In this document: positions 17,396 to 26,521 of the stretch, in pieces
Numbering within the stretch: position 1 is the first letter of the stretch
How the letters are laid out: the number at the start of each line of letters is the position of its first letter
Assembly (NCBI RefSeq): GCF_028368975.1
Contig: NZ_JAQNDM010000002.1
Span: 4,334,425-4,398,424, forward strand
DNA from: Stigmatella ashevillena
GTDB lineage: Bacteria; Myxococcota; Myxococcia; Myxococcales; Myxococcaceae
DNA length: 64,000 nt
Direction: 5' to 3'
Program-made: the position numbers and the translations under genes
Notes under the pieces: model-generated
Database searches by the model: none
What the model was told of the DNA's origin: nothing
The model's input: the letters and a program-made list of their open reading frames with translations, nothing else

Positions 17396-17600
17396 AGCCC
17401 ATTCGAATCCATACCAGCCCAGGTGGTCCAACTGCAGGTGCTGCTGGGGGCAGCGCTGACGAGGATACGGCAGTTGGAGCAAGAGAATGCTCAGTTGAGG
17501 GAGCGGTTGAGGCAGAACTCCACCAACTCCTCAAGGCCCCGTCGAGCGATGCTCCGGGCACAGCCCGGGCCAAAAAGAAGTGGACCGTCACCTGTCGTGA
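17396..17600 (+). pseudogene. IS66 transposase N-terminal fragment
   Basis: The frame from about 17395 reads LTRIRQLEQENAQLRERLRQ followed by NSTNSSRP, the coiled-coil and SSN-SSxPP signature at the N-terminus of IS66 TnpC transposases. The catalytic DDE region is absent; the frame runs directly into DUF5953 sequence. Confidence 0.65.
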
Positions 17601-17628
17601 CTATGTCCAAAAACTTCGCGGACACTCC

Positions 17629-18066
17629 ACTAGATGCGGCCAGCATCGCGGCGGCGGGGATGCTGGAAGGCGTGGCGGAAGGCGCACGCGCGTTCTGGGG
17701 CGCGTGTTGCCGAACGGAGTGGCGTCGGAGGTGGCGAAGCAGTTTCGCCACTCGATGGCTCAGCCGCATGTTCCGCCCCGGGGACTCCCAGCGCTCAACC
17801 TTCCCAAGCACCTCCGCTCGCCTGAGATCCCCCATTATCTCGGGTGGCTGAACTACTGGTCGGCAGCCACCGCACAGGCCATCGGGTTCCCGGACCCTGC
17901 CCGCAACGCAGAGATTCTCTCTCGGGCGCGGCGCACTGCGACGGGCGGGTGGGTCGTTCGGCTCACAGAGACGCCGCTCGATCTCGACAACCCCTTACAC
18001 CTGGAGGCGCTCTTGCGCGCCTACGAGCGCTTCCCGGAGATTGACGGGCGCGTGCCCCCGCGCTGA
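17629..18066 (+). pseudogene. frameshifted, truncated DUF5953 copy
   Basis: Similar to the C-terminal about 60 percent of the DUF5953 gene at 12296-13054: AEGARAFWG, then LPALNLPKHLRSPEIPHYLG, WLNYWSAATAQAIGFPDP, GGWVVRLTETPLDLDNP and LLRAYERFPEIDGR. The first half is gone, replaced by the IS66 fragment. At about 17697 this copy has four G where the intact copy has five, moving the reading frame; the remaining 119 codons are open from 17704. It could still be read as a short protein from the ATG at 17704, but no good ribosome site is seen. An orphan or decayed immunity gene is the likely origin. Confidence 0.75.
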
Positions 18067-18123
18067 GTCACCGGGCCAAAGTTGGGTCAGTGCTCGCCGT
18101 GCCCCGTCGTGACGTGAGGCGTG

Positions 18124-18172
18124 GTCGATTGTCAGGTCTCCTGGCTCCACCTCGTCGTCGGCCGCTCCAACC
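18124..18172 (+). pseudogene. catB 5' fragment, copy B
   Basis: About 48 nt (GTCGATTGTCAGGTCTCCTG and on to the GGCCGCTCC) repeat codons 12-27 of the catB gene that starts 19 nt downstream of its end. It resembles copy A at 13140 more than the intact gene (shared CAGGTCT and CCACCTCGTC). Confidence 0.6.
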
Positions 18173-18190
18173 CTCCTTCCGGCGAATATC

Positions 18191-18814
18191 ATGACCCATT
18201 TTTTCGAAAGTCCCTTCAAGGGCATCACGCTCGATCGTCAGGTCACCCATCCGAACATCGTGGTCGGCCGCTACAGCTACTATTCCGGCTACTACCACGG
18301 TCACAGCTTCGAGGACTGTGCCCGCTTCTTGCTTCCGCAGCAGGGGGCAGACCGGCTGCTCGTGGGCAGCTTCTGCTCCATCGGCTCGGGTGCAGCCTTC
18401 ATCATGGCGGGAAATCAGGGCCATCGGAACGAATGGGTCAGCACCTTTCCGTTCTTCTACATGTCCGAGGTGCCACATTTTGCCGGCGCCCGCGACGGCT
18501 ACCTGTCGGCAGGGGACACGGTCATTGACAATGATGTCTGGATCGGCTCGGAAGCCATCCTGATGCCCGGCATCCAGGTGGGCCACGGCGCCGTCATCGG
18601 CACCCGGGCGCTGGTGACGCGAAATGTCGAGCCCTACACCATCGTGGGCGGCAACCCGGCCAGGCCCATCCGCAAGCGCTTTTCCGAAGAGCAGATCTCC
18701 ATGCTGCTGGAGATGAACTGGTGGGATTGGCCCGAAGCGCAACTGCACGAAGCCATGCCCCTTCTGTGTGACGACGATGTCGCGGCGCTGCACCGCTGGT
18801 GGCAGGCTCGCTAG
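18191..18814 (+). CDS. catB: CatB/Vat-family O-acetyltransferase
   Basis: 207 residues, the normal length of the xenobiotic acetyltransferase (type B chloramphenicol acetyltransferase, Vat) family. These are trimeric left-handed beta-helix enzymes that move acetyl from acetyl-CoA to a hydroxyl. Visible signatures: [53 protein letters not shown] (catalytic His region), [36 protein letters not shown] and [19 protein letters not shown]. All core motifs are intact. The start is the ATG at 18191. Its 5' end has been copied at least twice nearby. Actual resistance activity is not shown. Confidence 0.9.
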   Translation: MTHFFESPFKGITLDRQVTHPNIVVGRYSYYSGYYHGHSFEDCARFLLPQQGADRLLVGSFCSIGSGAAFIMAGNQGHRNEWVSTFPFFYMSEVPHFAGARDGYLSAGDTVIDNDVWIGSEAILMPGIQVGHGAVIGTRALVTRNVEPYTIVGGNPARPIRKRFSEEQISMLLEMNWWDWPEAQLHEAMPLLCDDDVAALHRWWQAR

Positions 18815-18847
18815 GCAAAGACCAAGCGGGGCGGCTTGGCCGCTCCG

Positions 18848-19200
18848 CTACACGCTCTCTTGGAAGAGAGCCCCTGCTGTTTCACCGGCCAGTACATATG
18901 ATTGGTGACGATGTGCCTTTGGGGGCTTCGCGCTCTGGCCACGAATCCACTCGAAGGCCTCTTGGCTCAGCGACTCGGTCGGAATCATGATGCCGCCATT
19001 GTTCTGGAAGTGCCGACCGTCCCAGGCCAGGAACGCTCCCTCCGTATCCACGCAGATATCCTTCGGGCAGGACTGAGCGTCTCTTGCCTGCTCTTCGCAC
19101 TCGCCAGCGCGGAGGACTGGAACGCCATCGTGGTGTTCGGCCACGCCATCCAGAGTGGGCTTGCGTGCCAGATCCGCACGAGCCTTCCCTCCTCGTTTCC
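18848..19200 (-). pseudogene. truncated coding fragment of unknown family
   Basis: The minus frame ending at 18848 has good coding character for about 110 residues: LARKPTLDGVAEHHDGVPVL, CPKDICVDTEGAFLAWDGRH, FQNNGGIMIPTESLSQEAFE and WIRGQSAKPPKAHRHQSYVL. No start codon fits: the open frame simply continues antisense through the next gene. A TTG with GAGGAGG context at about 19202 is one base out of frame. I infer a gene with a lost or frameshifted 5' end. The family is not recognised. Confidence 0.4.
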
Positions 19201-19261
19201 AACGTCCGGATGCTATCCTTACGTTCAAACGCTTCCCTGAGTACCTCACGAAAGGCTGTCC

Positions 19262-20521
19262 GTGTCGCGCATCACCCCTGAACAGGTCAAGACCAAATTC
19301 AACAATGGTGACTGGACTCACGATCCCTGGTTCCTGGCCCCCCAGCATGAGACCCTCTTTGAGCGAGCCAACCTTCCCAGAAGTAAGATTCTCTCGGCCG
19401 TGGACGGACTGGCGCGAGTGTATCCTCCGGAGGTCTGTCGTGAGCTGCTCGTCGCGCCCCATCATGCGTGGCTCATTCACATCCTCTTCCAGCCATGCAT
19501 CCTCGCGGGCATCGTCCCTCGGCTGAGGCTGGGGCATGACGTGGCGACACTCGGGAGAAGTGTCGATGACGGAACGCTCAAGCGGCTCCACAACCGGAGC
19601 CACTATGATGCCGTGGCCTTCGAGCTTGCGGTATGGGCCAATCTCAAGCGGAACCTTTATGTCTTGGAGCGGGAGCCTCGCGGGCCTGGGAAGTCCAATC
19701 CCGACTTCGCGCTCTGCTTCGACCACCGTCGCTACATCCTGGAGCTGAAAGACCTGGACCTCGCGGAGCAGGAGTTTTTCGCGAGCGAGGTCAATGATCT
19801 GATGCAGCAGGTTGTTTCGAACCTGTGGCACGCGCACCGTCTCTTCAAGATCCGGTCCTCTCCTGAGTTTCAGAAGCGCTGCGGGTCCCCGGAGGGGCGA
19901 AAAGCCCTCGCCTCTCAGCTGCCTGAGATGGTGGTGGCCTTTGCGAAGAAAGCCGCCGAGGTAGAGCAGCTCGGCTTCCAGATCGGCCAGTATCCTGTCG
20001 ACTCCTACGGAATGATCGATGTGAAAGAGGACATGGAGCTTGAGCAGGGTGCCCTCGAATGGGACCTAGTTCCCCCCTTGACGGCCCGCAAGCGCGTCAT
20101 GCGAAGCATCAGCGTGATCAAGAAGGCGGTGGGCCAGCTACCGGCTTCAGGGCTCGGGGTCGGCCTCATCAACGTCGGCCGGTTCAGGAAAATTGAGCTC
20201 CTGCGCGAGGAGCTGATGATAGCTCAGCGTGAGCGTCCTTTGAAGTTCCAGAACTGCGCCTTCGTCGTCGTGCGTACCCTGGCGCGAAGCGAGAAGGGCA
20301 TTGAGAAGCCCTTCCTGGACGTCATCCCCATGTCACACCACCGGATGAGCCGCGCAGAAATGGACTTCGTGAAGGTGCTGGAGGCACCCAACAGCGGCGA
20401 GGAGCCTCAGATGCCACCCTCTTCCCGTCTGGTGCATCTCGGCCGAATTCAAGGGCCCGCCCAAGCGGGCTCCTCCATCCAATTCACGCTCACGGGTCCA
20501 GGCAGGATCATCCGTCCCTAA
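19262..20521 (+). CDS. PD-(D/E)xK nuclease-like protein
   Basis: 419 residues from a GTG start. No signal peptide or membrane segment. The centre carries SNPDFAL (Asp148), then YILELKD (Glu161, Lys163), the D...ExK pattern of restriction-endonuclease-fold nucleases. Upstream HNRSHYDAVAFELAVWANLK could provide the accessory helix, and the residues after the core (NDLMQQVVSNLWHAHRLFKI) look helical. It is followed by a beta-rich C-terminal third. It stands alone with no methylase or helicase partner, so it is not an obvious restriction system. Possible roles are DNA repair, phage defence or a mobile-element remnant. The function is unproven. Confidence 0.65.
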   Translation: MSRITPEQVKTKFNNGDWTHDPWFLAPQHETLFERANLPRSKILSAVDGLARVYPPEVCRELLVAPHHAWLIHILFQPCILAGIVPRLRLGHDVATLGRSVDDGTLKRLHNRSHYDAVAFELAVWANLKRNLYVLEREPRGPGKSNPDFALCFDHRRYILELKDLDLAEQEFFASEVNDLMQQVVSNLWHAHRLFKIRSSPEFQKRCGSPEGRKALASQLPEMVVAFAKKAAEVEQLGFQIGQYPVDSYGMIDVKEDMELEQGALEWDLVPPLTARKRVMRSISVIKKAVGQLPASGLGVGLINVGRFRKIELLREELMIAQRERPLKFQNCAFVVVRTLARSEKGIEKPFLDVIPMSHHRMSRAEMDFVKVLEAPNSGEEPQMPPSSRLVHLGRIQGPAQAGSSIQFTLTGPGRIIRP

Positions 20522-20842
20522 AAGCCACCTCTTTCAAGGTAATGGAGGAGGAAGGCAGCAGGCGGGGTGAGCGAGAGGGGAAGCGATGTCTTGAGAGGAC
20601 AGCAAGGGTCGTGCGCCGGGAACATCTTTGGAGAATCTGGCCATGGCGACAGGGTTTGACCGCCCTGACTTCCGGATGCCGGATGAGAATGCTGAGTCGA
20701 ACTGAAAGCTGCTCCGGACGCCTGTTCTGGCGGGAATCTTCCAGACTATCCACCACGTTCCGAGGGACTGCTTCGCTGCGCGCCTTGTTCAGTCTCTGGC
20801 AAAATGTTGACGCTTGAACACTTTCGCCTAGGAATGACTGGC
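20522..20842. other. intergenic region before the kelch gene
   Basis: About 320 nt without a convincing gene on either strand. Nothing recognisable was seen except an AGGA ribosome site at 20830-20833 for the next gene. Confidence 0.5.
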
Positions 20843-23800
20843 ATGAGAGTTCTTTGCGTCAAGCAACTGTTCATTGGGGTTGTGGCGTGGTGGGGGGTGG
20901 TGGGGTGTTCGGGCGAGCGACCTGAGGCTGAACCCAATCGTCACGAAGCCCTGGCATTGGCACGGGCCTATTTCCCCGAGCATTCCGAGTCACCCAAGAC
21001 CCCGCTTGCCCCGACCGGGTTGAGCCGTGAGGACCTGGCGCTGCGGGTCACGCTCCCGCTTTCGATGGGGGAGTCCATGGGGATTCACGCCCGGGGCCAC
21101 TTCTTTTCCGTGACGCAGGAGACGTCAATCGCAGCCCCCCGGATCGTGCGTGAAGGCGTGGTTTTTTATGGCCCTGGGCGATTTTGGACCCCGGTAGGGA
21201 ACTGGAGAGAGGACACGGCGGGCCGTTGGATGACGCACCGGGTGGAGGAATACGCAGTGCTTACGGAAGCTGTGGGCGTCTACCAGCAGCACCTCACGGT
21301 GGCGGTTCCGGAAGGAATTCCAGAGATACGAGACGCGGGCGAGTGGCTCGAATTTCTGGATGCATCCGGCGTCGCGGTGCTTCGCCTGCACGCCCTGGTG
21401 GCCCGTGATGCCCAGGGGCACTCCCGCGCGGGAGACATGCGCCTAGTCAATGTGGACCGCATCCCGAAGGCGGAAGATCCCCTGCCACGGTATGCCCTCG
21501 CGAGCAGAGCGCTCCGTGTGGAGATGTCGCTTCCCCTGGAGGGTTTGCGTGGGCCCATCGTGGTGGACCCGGGATGGTCCTCCACGGCGTCCCCAGCGGT
21601 CACGCGCTCCGAGCACACCGCGACGTTGTTGCTTACAGGAAAGGTGCTCGCGGCCGGTGGTTCCGGGGCAACGGCGGAACTCTATGATCCAGCCACTGGG
21701 ACCTGGATGGCCACGGGCGCCATGAGCATGGCACGCAATTCTCACACGGCCACGTTGCTACCCACGGGCAAGGTCTTGGTGGCCGGGGGAACCGCCGCGG
21801 GAACATCCTCCGCGGAGATGTATGACCCCGCCACCGGAAAGTGGAGCCAGGTGGATCCCCTGCCCGTTGCCCATGTTGGTCATACGGCGACGCTGCTGCT
21901 CTCGGGGAAGGTGTTGGTGGTGGGAAACACCGTTGGGCAGCTCTTTGATCCTGCGACAGGGAAATGGACACAGACAGGTTCAATGAGTGCCTCTCGTGCC
22001 GCGCATACCGCCACGTTACTGCCATCGGGCAAGGTTTTGGTGGCAGGGGGAACGCCCGGCCACGCCAGCGCTGAGATCTACGATCCAGAGAAGGACACGT
22101 GGACCACAACGGGCTCTCTGCTGGCAGGACGCCACTTTCACACAGCGACCTTGCTGCCATCGGGCAAGGTCCTGATCACGGGAGGACACCCTTACACCAA
22201 TGTTGCAGAACTCTACGACCCAGAGACGGGGAAATGGAGTGCGACCGCGCCCTCGCTCATCGTCAAAAATGCCCACTCCGCGACGCTCTTGCCCTCGGGC
22301 AAGGTCTTGGTGGCAGGTGGGCTCTACAATCCGTCATCGTCGACCAATATAATTCGTGATTCCATCGAAATTTATGACCCCTTGGCGGGGACATGGTCGA
22401 GTGGCCCTGCCATGTCGGTTGGGCGGTATTACCATACATCGACGCTGCTTCCTTCAGGACTTGTGTTCATCACAGGCTGGAGCGCGACGTCGGAGCTGTA
22501 CGATCCAGGAGCGGGTGGTTGGAGTGCCACAGGTGCTCTGCAATCTGCTCGGACGGGCTTCACCCTGACGGTGCTGCCCTCGGGGAATGTGCTGGCCACG
22601 GGAGGAAACACAGGGGCGGGCCCCTCTTCTTCGGCGGAGGAGTACGATGCGAAGACCCGGCTCTGGAAGGCGACACTGGGGATGAGCGTGCCGCGCGATG
22701 GGCATACCGCGACACTGCTTCCGGCAGGCAATGTCCTGGTGGTGGGAGGTTCCAGTGGGAACACCTTCCTCGACGATGCCGAACTGTACGAGCCGGTGAC
22801 GTCTGCCTGGATGCCCACGGGTCTGTTGACGAGAGCTCGCTCCTGGCACACCGCGACGCTGCTTTCCTCGGGGCAGGTGCTGGTGACCGGTGGAAAGAAC
22901 TCGGAGGGGGCCCTGTCCAGCGCGGAACTGTATGATCCACTGACAGGAACGTGGCGGAGCGCGGGGAGTCTAGCGCTGGCCCGGAGCCACCATACGGCGG
23001 TCCTGCTGACCTCTGGCAAGGTCCTGGTCGCGGGAGGACTGGGTTCAACAGGTACCCTGGCCAGTGCTGAACTCTATGATCCGATCTCGAACACGTGGAG
23101 AACCTTGCTCGCCATGGCGAGTCCCCGTGCGCAGCATCGCGCAGTGCGGTTGGCCTCTGGGAAGGTGTTGGTGGTGGGAGGCTTCCAGGACGCCACGGCG
23201 CTTCGGAGCGCGGAACTGTATGACCCGCAAACCCAGCTCTGGAGCCAGACGGCTTCACTGGAACATGCCCGAGCCCTTCACACGGCCACCTTGCTGCCCT
23301 CGGGCCGGGTGGTAGTGGCAGGCGGCAGCAATGGCGCGGGTGAGTTCTATTCCACAACGGAGGTGTATGATCCCGTCCTGGCGAGGTGGGCGCGCATGAG
23401 TCCCCTGGACATGACCCGGGCGGGCCACCAGTCCGTGGTGTTGCCCACGGCCCGTGTGCTCACGGTGGGCGGCTTCAACAGTGGGCTGCTCAGCTCTGCC
23501 CAGCTCTACGATGACACCGGTGCCAGCGATGCCTGGCGCCCTGTTCCCCACCTGCCCCAGGTGCTTCGTCCCGGAGCGACCACCCTTCTGTCGGGCGTGG
23601 GCTTCCAAGGCGTCTCCGCGGGTAGCAGCGGAAGCTCACGGGATTCGCCGGGGGCCATCCCCAGCGCGTCTTTGGTGAGCACCGAGGGCGGTTTGCTGAT
23701 TCCGCTGGTGAGCGAGACCTTCTCCCCGGTCTCGCTCAAGCTCCAGGTGCCCTCCGTGGCTGTGGGCAGCTACCTCCTCTTCGTGTCGTCCAACGGCGTG

Positions 23801-25078
23801 GCGGGAGGGCGGATGGTGCGCGTCACACAAGACAACCGGATGCCGGTGGCCCAGGCCGTGTCGGTGACCACGACGCGGCGCAAGCCTGCCGCGGTGGTGT
23901 TGCAGGCCACGGATTTGGACGGAGACATCCTGGAGTACGTGGTGGTGACACCGCCCGCGAAAGGAACGCTCTCTGGATCCGTGGACCGCCTCATCTACAC
24001 CCCCGGCGATACCGCCCTGGGCAATGACTCCTTCACCTACAAGGCCCATGATGGGGAGGCGGAATCCAATGTGGCCACCGTCTCTCTGGTGATCTCTAAC
24101 GCCTCGCCCAGCGGAGAGCCGCAGGCGGTTTATCTGCCCAAGGGGCAAACACGATCGGTGACCCTGAGGGCCACGGACCCCGATGGGGACGTGCTGGCGT
24201 ACACGGTGGTGACGCCGCCTCGGAATGGCACGCTGTCGGGCACCGCTCCGGGTCTTCTCTACACGCCCAGGCCGGGCTTCGTGGGAACGGACTCCTTCAC
24301 CTTCAAGGCGAGCGATGGGCTGACGGCTTCCCCCGTCATCCCCGTGTCGCTCTGGGTCTTGAATGCTGCCCCCGTGGCACAGGCCCTATCGATCCAGACT
24401 TCGGAGGGGACGCCCGTAGCGGTAACGCTGCGGGCCACGGATGCGGATGGAGACGCGCTGGCGTTCGGGGTGGTGACGCCGCCAGCCCATGGCTCGCTCT
24501 CGGGTTCACCGCCCGCACTGCTCTACACGCCCGAGCCCGGCTATACCGGACCCGATTCCTTCACCTATCAGGCAAGCGATGGGATGGGCACCTCTCGCGA
24601 GGCAGAGGTGGCCTTGGAGATGTCCGAGCAGGTGCCCAACCGGGCCCCTGCGATCCCTCGGATCTCTGGCGGTGAGGCACAGGCCGAAGCAGATGGCAGG
24701 GTGGTGCTTTCGTGGCAGGCATCCACAGATGCCGAGGGGGATGCGGTGCTCTACCGGCTCGAACTGCTCCGAGACGGTGCGGTCGTGTCACTGCTGAGCT
24801 CGGCGTCGCCCACGCTGAGTCTGCCGTCCACGTTGCCTGTGGGCGTCTATCAGTGGCGGGTGGAGGCCGTGGATGCCCATGGGCATGCCAGTGGCTATTC
24901 CGAGCCTCAGCGTCTGGTGATTACCCGCGAAGCCTTGGACTCTGGCGCGCCCGCTTCGGGGGGCTGCTCCACATCTGGAACGGGCGGTGGAGTGTTCTTG
25001 GCGCTCTGGGTCTTGCTGGCCTTGGCCCAGGTGGCCGTGGCGGTGACCCGGGGCTCGGCGGCCACAGCCGCGAAATAA
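20843..25078 (+). CDS. kelch-repeat lipoprotein with Ig-like and Fn3 domains
   Basis: 1,411 residues from the ATG at 20843, chosen because AGGA lies 9 nt upstream and the lipobox VVGC (Cys22) then has a proper signal. Residues about 80-245 are a non-repeat domain. Residues about 250-900 hold about twelve kelch-type units (HTATLLPSGKVLVAGG, AELYDPxTGxW), forming one or two propellers. Residues about 1015-1290 are three Ig-like tandem units (ATDxDGDxLxYxVVTPPxxG, LxYTPxPGxxGxDSFTYxAxDG). A fibronectin-III-like unit follows, then SGGCSTSGTGGG, a hydrophobic span and a short tail, which resembles myxobacterial MYXO-CTERM sorting tails. A large outer-surface protein is likely. Confidence 0.85.
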   Translation: MRVLCVKQLFIGVVAWWGVVGCSGERPEAEPNRHEALALARAYFPEHSESPKTPLAPTGLSREDLALRVTLPLSMGESMGIHARGHFFSVTQETSIAAPRIVREGVVFYGPGRFWTPVGNWREDTAGRWMTHRVEEYAVLTEAVGVYQQHLTVAVPEGIPEIRDAGEWLEFLDASGVAVLRLHALVARDAQGHSRAGDMRLVNVDRIPKAEDPLPRYALASRALRVEMSLPLEGLRGPIVVDPGWSSTASPAVTRSEHTATLLLTGKVLAAGGSGATAELYDPATGTWMATGAMSMARNSHTATLLPTGKVLVAGGTAAGTSSAEMYDPATGKWSQVDPLPVAHVGHTATLLLSGKVLVVGNTVGQLFDPATGKWTQTGSMSASRAAHTATLLPSGKVLVAGGTPGHASAEIYDPEKDTWTTTGSLLAGRHFHTATLLPSGKVLITGGHPYTNVAELYDPETGKWSATAPSLIVKNAHSATLLPSGKVLVAGGLYNPSSSTNIIRDSIEIYDPLAGTWSSGPAMSVGRYYHTSTLLPSGLVFITGWSATSELYDPGAGGWSATGALQSARTGFTLTVLPSGNVLATGGNTGAGPSSSAEEYDAKTRLWKATLGMSVPRDGHTATLLPAGNVLVVGGSSGNTFLDDAELYEPVTSAWMPTGLLTRARSWHTATLLSSGQVLVTGGKNSEGALSSAELYDPLTGTWRSAGSLALARSHHTAVLLTSGKVLVAGGLGSTGTLASAELYDPISNTWRTLLAMASPRAQHRAVRLASGKVLVVGGFQDATALRSAELYDPQTQLWSQTASLEHARALHTATLLPSGRVVVAGGSNGAGEFYSTTEVYDPVLARWARMSPLDMTRAGHQSVVLPTARVLTVGGFNSGLLSSAQLYDDTGASDAWRPVPHLPQVLRPGATTLLSGVGFQGVSAGSSGSSRDSPGAIPSASLVSTEGGLLIPLVSETFSPVSLKLQVPSVAVGSYLLFVSSNGVAGGRMVRVTQDNRMPVAQAVSVTTTRRKPAAVVLQATDLDGDILEYVVVTPPAKGTLSGSVDRLIYTPGDTALGNDSFTYKAHDGEAESNVATVSLVISNASPSGEPQAVYLPKGQTRSVTLRATDPDGDVLAYTVVTPPRNGTLSGTAPGLLYTPRPGFVGTDSFTFKASDGLTASPVIPVSLWVLNAAPVAQALSIQTSEGTPVAVTLRATDADGDALAFGVVTPPAHGSLSGSPPALLYTPEPGYTGPDSFTYQASDGMGTSREAEVALEMSEQVPNRAPAIPRISGGEAQAEADGRVVLSWQASTDAEGDAVLYRLELLRDGAVVSLLSSASPTLSLPSTLPVGVYQWRVEAVDAHGHASGYSEPQRLVITREALDSGAPASGGCSTSGTGGGVFLALWVLLALAQVAVAVTRGSAATAAK

Positions 25079-25431
25079 TCCGCTCGAGGCGCAGCAAACC
25101 TTGCAGCGATGGGAGGAGTGGCCCTCACCAAGCCGGTGTACACCACCCAGATGATCCCGTGAGCGCTTGTTTGCACCGAAAATTCTCGCCGCAAACCTCT
25201 CAGCTCGGGGACCTCCTCGGCGGGAGCGGTCTGCTGCACCTGCTGCACGTCCGCCGTCCCCGGGTTCTGGTTGTGCCGCACGGGGGCGGCATCCCAGCCA
25301 TCCTGGAACGTGTGCTCGGCCTCCTGAGGGGTCCGCGTCTGCTGAGTGGCGGTGTCGGGCCGAGTCTCCTCGGGGCCGTGTGCTTCACGCCTTGGGTACA
25401 GACGAAGCCAGTCTTCATCCAAAGCCTTCAT
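25079..25431 (-). CDS. possible small hypothetical protein
   Basis: A minus-strand frame starts at the ATG at 25431 (DEDWLRLYPRREAHGPEETR) and has coding-like third positions for about 90 codons, including DVQQVQQTAPAEEVPEL. It then meets a short hydrophobic segment (GIIWVVYTGLV) and continues antisense into the end of the kelch gene, so the 3' end is uncertain; 25079 is only the limit of free DNA, not a stop. There is no clear ribosome site. Unknown family. It may be a damaged gene. Otherwise the 380-nt stretch holds nothing visible. Confidence 0.3.
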
Positions 25432-25461
25432 TCACATCAGCATGAGCGATTCAACACCCTC

Positions 25462-26468
25462 TCACCGTGCCGGTGTCCACGTGCCGGAAGCCTGGGTCGC
25501 CCGCAGCTTGGTCAGGAAACGCTCCACTTCGGCATTGACGACATCCGGGCGATCCAGATGCAGGGAGTGATCGCTGCCCTTGGCGATCACCCGTCGCGAG
25601 TCGGTCGACAGCTGGAGGGCTTCGTCCTGCATGATGTTCCAGACGACGGCGTTCCCCCTGGCCACGTCGGGCGGCCAGTTGGAGGGAAGGACGGACGGGT
25701 CCCTCGACAGCACGAGGACCGGCAGCGACCCGAATGGCCCCGCGTGTAGGGTTTGCTCACCCGACCTGCGCCCGGCATCCAGTTCGTTCTCCATGACGCC
25801 GATCTGCGAGGGGACACAGGAGTCCGCCTTGATCCAGGCGGCATAGGCTTCGAGACCCGGCGGCACGGCGGTGCAATCGCCTTGGAGGCGATACCAGCCG
25901 ACGGTGATCAGGAAGCGCAGCCACGGCATGTCGGCGCGCTGCTCTTCCTGGATCTTCACCAGGGTCTTCGGCACCCGGTCATCCTGCAAGGGCGTCGCAC
26001 CGTCCACGAACACGAGCCCAGCGAGGTCGCTCGGGTAATGCGCGGCGTAGGAACGCAGGTAGAGCCCGGCGATGGAATGTCCCATCAGCACGAACGGCTT
26101 ATGCACGCCCGCCACGGATAGCAGTTGGTGGAGCTGCGCCGAAATGGCGTCCGCATCCTGGCGTCCCGGGCGCGCGTCGCTCCACCCGAAACCCGCCCGA
26201 TCGTACGAACAGACCTTCGTGCTTTTGGACAACTGGGGTTGGATTTTCCCCCATATCAACGAGTCGTCGCCGAGGCCGGCGTCGAGTACGATGGCTGGCT
26301 CGCCCTCGCCCGTGCAATACAGGTGACTGGCGCAGCCCTGTCCACGTCCTCGGTCTTCACCCCGGTCACGCCCGGGAGCACGCGCTCCATGGCCAGAAGG
26401 GAGATGTATACCCGCCGAGCCTGGTCCTGGTCCTCGCCGAGCACGGTGACGAGTAACGCGTGGCCCAA
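25462..26468 (-). pseudogene. alpha/beta hydrolase, probably frameshifted near the N-terminus
   Basis: The main frame encodes a complete alpha/beta-hydrolase core of about 290 residues: HLYCTGEGEPAIVLDAGLGD (oxyanion region), VCSYDRAGFGWSD, FVLMGHSIAGLYLRSYA (nucleophile elbow GHSIAG, Ser), LVFVDGATPLQDD and a late GSDHSLHLDRPDVV (catalytic His). Upstream of HLYCTG that frame is Arg/Gly/Pro-rich with no good start. The neighbouring frame instead reads QARRVYISLLAMERVLPGVT from a TTG at 26468, which looks like the true N-terminus. One indel near 26310-26350 would join them. It may be a pseudogene or a sequencing error. Confidence 0.55.
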
Positions 26469-26521
26469 AGACCGGGGGCAGATCCGTGGTGAGCACCAGC
26501 GCCTCCGGTACAGTATGCCCC

